From Diplodia intermedia (Eukaryota; Ascomycota; Dothideomycetes; Botryosphaeriales; Botryosphaeriaceae), in the NCBI GenBank assembly GCA_021495925.1, contig JAKEKT010000100.1, forward strand, positions 1-64,000: a stretch of DNA of 64,000 nucleotides, read 5' to 3'. The notes beneath the pieces are model-generated. The model had not been told where the DNA came from, searched no databases, and saw only the letters and a program-made list of their open reading frames with translations. Shown piece after piece: positions 58,229 through 64,000 of this stretch. The number at the start of each line of letters is the position of its first letter. Position 1 is the first letter of the stretch. A program made the translations under genes and the position numbers.

Positions 58229-58482
58229 GGTGGTGCACTTTTCCGAAGCAGCGGGAGTCGTGGAGCAGCTGGTGCTGTCGGCGTCGTCAGCCAACTGGAG
58301 CTCAACGTAGCATCATCGGCAAAACGTCGCGTCCGTGCAGGGGTGCGCGGCTGGCGGCCCATTGCCGGGTGAGCTCCGCTTGTTGTGTTTACATACGGCC
58401 GCGCGCGCCTCCGTCTTCTCCGCACACCACCACCGCCACCCATCCTTACCGCCCCGCAGCCTGCTGCTCACTCGCCTCGAGA

Positions 58483-60485
58483 ATGGAGGCCCCCGCTGCC
58501 GTCGATGTGAAAGAGGTGCGTTCTGCCGCCCGCCTGGCGCCCCCGCCGTGCTGACCGCGCCTAGCTGCACCAGGCCCTTCGTACCGTCGAATGCGAGCTG
58601 GAACTCGAGCGCAGCCAGCGCATCGTCGAGTCGGTCAACAAGGACGAAGAGATCCGCAAGCTTCGCTTCCACGCCCTGGTGTTGGAGGACGAGAATGACG
58701 AGCTGCAAGACCAGCTGCAGGAGGAGGAGCAGCGCTCCGACAAGCTGGAGACTACCCTCGATGATGCCCTCGCGCAGCTGCGCGAGAGGGAGGCTGACAT
58801 GCAGCGCATCTCCAACGAACTGCGCATGAAGATGCGCGAGGCCGAGAACATGAAGGTCTGTCCGCGCCCGCCAATGCCACCCGCTCGCGCTTATTCTTGA
58901 CCAGGCCGAACTCGCTTCCATGGAGACCATTCATACCGACTCCAACAAGCTTCTGACCGAGAAGCTTGCCCTGGCCCGCGAACTTTCCACCTTGAAGCCT
59001 GAGCTGGAGCACCTAAGGTCGCAGGTCGCATCGCAGGAGGGCCTTATCTTGGAGAAGCTGTCTTTGCAGCGCCAGCTGAACACCGCCGAAGTCGAGCTCG
59101 AAAACGAGAAGCGCGCTGCCCAGCGCGCCCTTGCCCGCTCCGAGAAGCAGAGCGAGCGTGACACTGAGCACCAGAGCCACATCAACGAGCTCGAGAAGCA
59201 GCTGGCCAAGGAGAGGCGCGACCGTGAAAAGGCCGAGAGGGACGCCCAGAAGGTGCAGCGCGACCTTGAGTCGGAGAAGAAGGCTGCGGAGCGCACCAAA
59301 AACAAGGAGCAGAAGAAGGCGGAGCAGGACGCCAAAGACAGCGCAACAGTCGAAGAACTCAAGAAGGAGCTAGCCCAAGGCAGGCGTGAGATGGAAGATC
59401 TCCAGAAAGAAATGGCCAAGGAGAAGCGCGAACGTGAGAAGGCCGAGAAGGCCATCAACAAGACCCAGATGGACAACGAAGCCCAGGTTTCGCTTGCCAC
59501 CGAGCGTGCCGAAGCGTACAAGACTAAACTCAAGACCACCAAGGACAAGCTCAAGGAGGTCCAGGCCGAGCTGCAGAAGGCTCAACAAACCACCGCCGCA
59601 AGGCCCCCTGTTGAGGAAATCCCCAAGCTCTCAAAGAACCCCCGCAAACGCATTGCGCAGATGGATCTCGATGCCACAACGCTGGGCACACCTGGAGACG
59701 GGGCGGCTGCAAAGAGATCGCGAACCACCGCTCCCGGCGACAAGTCCACCTTTTCCATCACCCCCTTTCTCAACCGTACAGCAAGCGTCGCTCCGTCCAG
59801 CCCGATCCAGGAGGAGTCCGAGCACGAAGGTGACAAGACCGAGGAGGTTGTGGCTGCTCAAGCAACACCCACCACAAAATCAAAGACGGGCAAGAAGGCC
59901 GCCGCTCGCAAGCCCAAGCCCCTCGCACCCGTTTCTACAAACAAGTCGAACGACAAGCCGTCGAAACGCCAGAAGGCCGCTGCGCCTTCATTGGAGCAAG
60001 TTGCCGAAGAGGGCAGCGAGGAAGACGAGGAAGAACGGGAGAACACGCCGCCCCAACCTCAGCCTGCCAAGCAGAAGGAGAACGAGAAGCCTGCAGGCTC
60101 CAAGAGTAAGAACCTCACAGCTGGCGTGACGACGCTGAAGCCGAAGGCCAAGTCGGCTGCGAATCTACCCCGCAAGTCGCTCGCCTCTTTCCCCGCCTTC
60201 AACGACGATGATGAGCCGGCCAAGAAGAAGAAGCGTAAGCTTGGTGGCGGCGATAAAAGCGTCCTCGGCAAGCCCACGCTCTTCGATATGGATGATGAAG
60301 ACGCTCGTCCCGCTAAGCCCATTCCTGGCCGCGGCATCTTTGCGGCAAGGGCTCTGAACAAGACCATGGGTCTCAAAGGCAAGGGCGCGGCAACAGGAGG
60401 CACGTTAACAACTGCGGATGGTTTCACGTTCAGTCCGTTGAAAAAAGATAAGAGGGCTATGAGAGAGGCATCGTACATGGCGTGA
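58483..60485 (+). CDS. Coiled-coil protein with basic, nuclear-type C-terminus (function unknown)
   Basis: Three exons (58483-58515, 58565-58855, 58905-60485; both introns 49 bp) encode 634 residues. Residues 12 to about 330 form a long, highly charged coiled coil (Glu/Lys/Arg heptads, for example ELEKQLAKERRDREKAERDA). The C-terminal half is Lys/Pro/Ser-rich and disordered. It has short conserved-looking motifs STFSITPFLNRTASV, GKPTLFDMDDED and FTFSPLKKDKR, and a basic cluster KKKKRKL typical of nuclear localisation. I do not recognise the family with certainty. The architecture suits a nuclear structural, chromosome or spindle-associated protein, and the phosphorylatable Ser/Thr-Pro sites suggest cell-cycle control, but this is inference. 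Exon 1 codes for only 11 residues. Confidence 0.85.
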
Positions 60486-60737
60486 AGCGGACTTCTTTTC
60501 GCATTTGTTGTCTTGAACTTGGCAAGGGGGTGGCGTTTCTCAATTTGGTGTGGACTGGCTGGTCTGGCAAAATGGAGTTCTATTGTTTGTCAGGATGTTG
60601 GTACGGAGGTTGGCTATCTCTTATTGTTAATTATTTCAAATGTTCAAAGATTCTGAACGCCCCGCATATGTTCACGCAAAACTATAGTGGGCATTGGTAT
60701 ACCCTTATGAGTTCTCCAATTCTCATGAGACTGTTCA

Positions 60738-61015
60738 CCCCTTGAACAGAGGCTCGCTACTACTACACTCTCGCAAGGCCGTGTACAAGCTGTGCACCAT
60801 GGCATACGCGTTGACGGCCATCTCCAGACGGCCCAAGTACCATCGGTCGAGCGGTACGGGGCGGACGGCGAAGAGGCGACTGGGTAGTATGCAGCCGATG
60901 GCGACGGTGTACGACAGGTAGAGCGCGAGCGTCGAGCGCGACGTCAGCGCCGCGAAGGTGACGGCCAATTCGACGTTCAGGATGGACAGCGTTACCTTTG
61001 CCTGGAGAAGTGTTG
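60738..61015 (-). pseudogene. Amino-acid permease relic (APC superfamily)
   Basis: About 90 codons on the minus strand resemble the membrane region near the C-terminus of fungal amino-acid/GABA-type permeases: STLALYLSYTVAIGCILPSR, then PVPLDRWYLGRLEMAVNAYA. Upstream of it I see no matching transmembrane segments in any frame, and downstream the frame ends shortly after SLYTALRE, so most of the about 500-residue transporter is missing. Confidence 0.7.
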
Positions 61016-61052
61016 ATGAGCCCCCGCACACAGAAATACAGCGTTCAAGCAC

Positions 61053-62323
61053 CTACCGTTGAATATCCAGATGGGAGTCAGGTGATCTAGATGCCATGAG
61101 ACCACCCCTGTGTCCCATCCTGACGTGGCAGTAGAGTCGAAGGAGAGTGAGGATACAAATCATCATGAGAAAGGGTTGTCACGGCTCAAAGATCACATCC
61201 GGCCTGAGGCGGGCGAGCATCGTACTGGACCCTAGCAAAGGGCAATATCGACGACATGTCAATAAGATGAGCCGACTACACTATGGCACCGATCTACACG
61301 ATAATGGCTCCCTATAATGGAGCTCTGGCGGACGTCAGTTGTAGATGAGTATGTACACATTCCGAGAGATGGTCAATGGAGTCCCCCGGGTTCGACGCAG
61401 TGGTGATTAATGCACTCATCCAATAAGCGATTCCCAGCCCGACATGTACGCCAAGGATATGAACAGCAGCTGGGGGAAGTTGAAGATGCGCTAAGCAGGT
61501 GGCGACGAGAGCATATGTCCGGGCTACATAGCAGAGCTGGAGTGCTTGCCCCTAGAGGAAAGAGCGTGTGGAATGGTGGAGCTGAGGGGTGCGGAGCGGG
61601 AAGTTGCAGCCGGAAAGGCCAACTTCTCCGTTTCTGGCATGGCTTCTGCCTTCCACGTGATCATCACAGCTATATCATCGCGTCATGCGCCCGCTGTTGA
61701 GCAACCGTGGAGCAGAGGCAATGAGCTAGTCACTACGCATCAGCGCCCCCGCGTTTGACACGTGCTCGGAAGCTTGACAGTTGAAAGACCCCACACTGTG
61801 AGCTTGGGTCCAGCATAGAAGGGAAGGGAATGAATGGGGAACAAGCGACAACCTCCTCAAGTCTATTGGCCCGTCCCTTAAGATACAAAAACTCCGCCAT
61901 GCTGAACCAAGTATATCATTGCGGCGATGGAAATGAAGGTTCCTAGCTATGCTTTCCAGCAAAACTTGCCCGTCGGCTCCTGCCATGCATACCATTTTCT
62001 CCCCAAGCGCCTTTGCCCAAAAATCCGCTTCAAAAGCAAACAAGGATTACGGGTCATGTGGACCCCTCTCCAGAGATGCTCATATTACTACAAGCGCACC
62101 GGGAGTGAAGCCGTGGAAAAGACAACGTTGCTAGTTGAGGACCCAGAAGCTCTGGCGATATCATTCCAGGTGTCTGCGAAAATCGTGGAGCCCCCGAACC
62201 AACGCAGATGACATGAAAGGCGACGTGAAGCCGGGCACGTCCATTGCTCCAGAAATTCGATCGTCATCATTCATGTCCTAAAATCTTATCATTAGTACTG
62301 AAAAACAGGACAACGGGACGTTC
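61053..62323. other. No gene recognised
   Basis: About 1.3 kb between the permease relic and the ubiquitin ligase 3' end; short frames only, possibly further decayed permease sequence that I cannot identify. Confidence 0.5.
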
Positions 62324-64000
62324 TCAGCCCGAGAGATCCACGTTAAATTCCCAGTTGCCTAGACAACACGACGTTAGCCATCTCTCCGAGTCAAGACCAA
62401 AGCATCTCCCTTACCTGATTTCAGATTGTCCGCTGTATCACTGAGAAGAATGACCCGCCGACGGTTGCAGTATGACGTCTTATCCATCATCTCAACCTTG
62501 AGGTCGGAGAGCTGGTCAACGGGCTTCTCAAACATCTCGCTGAGGTTCTCGACAGCCATCTCAAGGTCCTTCTGATTGTCCTCGAAGATCTCCGTCAAGT
62601 TGTTGCGGGCGAGGTAGTACGCAAACGCGTACGTCCATTTCAACGTTTGACGACACTGCTGCAGAGCCTGTGACGCCTGCTCAAGGAACTGCACCTCAAT
62701 CCATGACATCCCCGACGTCGTTTGAAGCTGCATCATCTTTCTCTCCGTCTTGAGGTAGATGTCCTTGTCAAGCTTTGCGGATTGCTCGTGATTCGCATAC
62801 CGGTTGTAGTAGTGCAAGTAGCGCTCAAGGGACTGGCGCGACTTTGCCTGCGCATCCCGTGCCTCGTGACCACTCTTCTCCTCGTAGCGGTTGCAGTTGT
62901 ACCAGCTGGTGCCGTGCTCCGACCAAACGCCCATACACATCCAACAGAATTCGTGTCGACACTTTCGGCAAGTCATGTGATTGCAGCCTCCGTTCTTCTC
63001 AATTGTCGAGTGGCACTTTGGGCATTCCTTGGTATTGGCCGAAATCCAGTTTGCCGTTTCTGAGTCGTCCTCACACTTCTTCAGCCACTTCTTCACCAGC
63101 GCGCATGGCGCCGGTTGGTGGTCGTTCAGCGAACACCCAAAACAAAAGTGGTGCTTGCAGTCACACACGACCGTAGGGACAATCCGAAGCAGGTCCTTCA
63201 GTTTCACCGGGCAGTCTACGGCATACTCGCAGTTGGGCGCAGGACACCACTTTAGATTTTCCTTGTCGTCAACGTACGTTCTGGTCAGTAAGACGTGGTA
63301 CCTGCAATACTGACGTTAACTTCCAGCACGTAATGCAGTGCGCGCATCCAGTGAGACGTACCTAGCCTTGAGATCTTCCGCGACCAACAGCTCTAGGGAC
63401 TTGGAGTCCACTATTCTGTTGCAGTCAGAGCCCGGGCATTTAATGCGCGCTGCTTCGCCCTCATCCTTGATCTTGGTGTATAGATATTGCTTCCAGCATG
63501 GGACGCAGAACCTGTGGCCGCACCTCATGGCGAAGGTGTCTAGCTCAGGGTCGTCATCGGCGCAGATGTCGCACATGAAGTCGGAGCCTGCTTTCGCGAT
63601 CTTCACAACTCCCGCAACATCATCGCCAAGTCCTGCATCCTCGAGCAGCTCCTCCTGCTTGTCCATGTACTGCTCTATGAGCCTCTCCTTGTTCCATCGT
63701 GCGTATCGTAAAAGGATGGCGGTCGATTCTGCGGGCTGGCCAAGGATCTGCGAGACCTCGTCGATGACGCGGTTCTGGTAGGCTTGGATATCGCCGGGGC
63801 TGTAGACCTTGAAGTCAACCTCATAGGACTTCTTGCTCGGCTTAATGTCCTTGTCTTGCGAGTCGAAGGCAACGTCGGCATCCTCGACATCGAGATCGGA
63901 GTCTGCGGTTAGCGGGGCACGAGGTTAGCATCGTCGACCGGTTCGCGGGGCGGCTGCGGGGCGGGAAGCGGCATACCGTCTCCTAGGCTCACGTCGCTGT
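62324..64000 (-). CDS. Ariadne-type RBR E3 ubiquitin ligase, 5' end beyond the window
   Basis: Four exons are visible on the minus strand (64000-63977 partial, 63902-63362, 63301-62415, 62358-62324; introns 74, 60 and 56 bp), about 495 codons. The order is a UBA-like region (QAYQNRVIDEVSQILGQPAE and following), RING1 beginning CDICADDD with CGHRFCVPCWKQYL, the IBR domain (CPAPNCEYAVDC, CDCKHHFCFGC), and RING2 with catalytic-type cysteine region CPKCHSTIEKNGGCNHMTC, then the Ariadne helical domain ending in VILLSDTADNLKSGNWEF. RBR ligases take ubiquitin from an E2 onto the RING2 cysteine before passing it to substrate. The small last exon is needed to reach the family C-terminus; without it the frame would end in unrelated residues. 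The start codon lies past position 64000. Confidence 0.93.

Noticed and set aside
1..64000. CRISPR arrays, bacterial operons, riboswitches or integrated phage
   Set aside because: Every intact gene is a spliced eukaryotic gene; no regularly spaced repeats or prokaryotic-type gene strings were seen.

Overview
The window is nuclear DNA from a filamentous ascomycete (Pezizomycotina), most likely a Dothideomycete. The genes are split by many short introns, mostly 48-90 bp with GT-AG ends. There are dispersed single 5S rRNA genes, intron-bearing tRNAs, HET-domain and NACHT/NLR-like genes, and a fungal OST3, ELP3, AP-2 mu and V-ATPase subunit f set. No bacterial-type operon is present. Exon structures were built by hand; for every intact gene listed, the exon lengths sum to a multiple of three and give one uninterrupted reading frame.

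Layout. 1-3.9 kb is decayed accessory DNA: a broken P450, a 5S rRNA gene, an oxidoreductase relic and low-complexity sequence. 3.9-6.9 kb holds an NLR-like gene (alpha/beta-hydrolase plus NACHT). 7.8-19.8 kb is a compact housekeeping block: ELP3 and LSC1 (divergent), AP-2 mu, V-ATPase subunit f, then GARS (purine step 2) divergent from a gene fusing homoserine kinase to AIRS (purine step 5). 19.8-31.5 kb has no recognisable gene. 31.5-34.1 kb is a CRIB-domain protein, followed by about 5 kb without genes. 39-51 kb is again accessory: tRNA-His, a HET pseudogene, a six-exon FAD monooxygenase, tRNA-Gly, an intact HET gene, a second 5S rRNA gene and a 5S fragment. 52-64 kb returns to ordinary genes: a GH27 alpha-galactosidase-like protein, a DUF89/ARMT1 phosphatase, an interrupted tRNA-Ala with tRNA fragments, OST3, a coiled-coil nuclear protein, a permease relic, and an Ariadne RBR ubiquitin ligase cut by the window end.

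Most notable result. The enzyme pair that other ascomycetes carry as one bifunctional protein (Ade5,7 = GARS-AIRS) is split here. GARS stands alone on the minus strand, while AIRS is fused in frame to the C-terminus of homoserine kinase on the plus strand, across a shared 235-bp intergenic region. A single inversion of a divergent THR1/ADE5,7 pair, with one breakpoint at the GARS/AIRS junction and the other at the THR1 3' end, would explain everything seen. It would also leave both purine activities under the same bidirectional promoter. This model is inference; the gene structures are read directly from the sequence.
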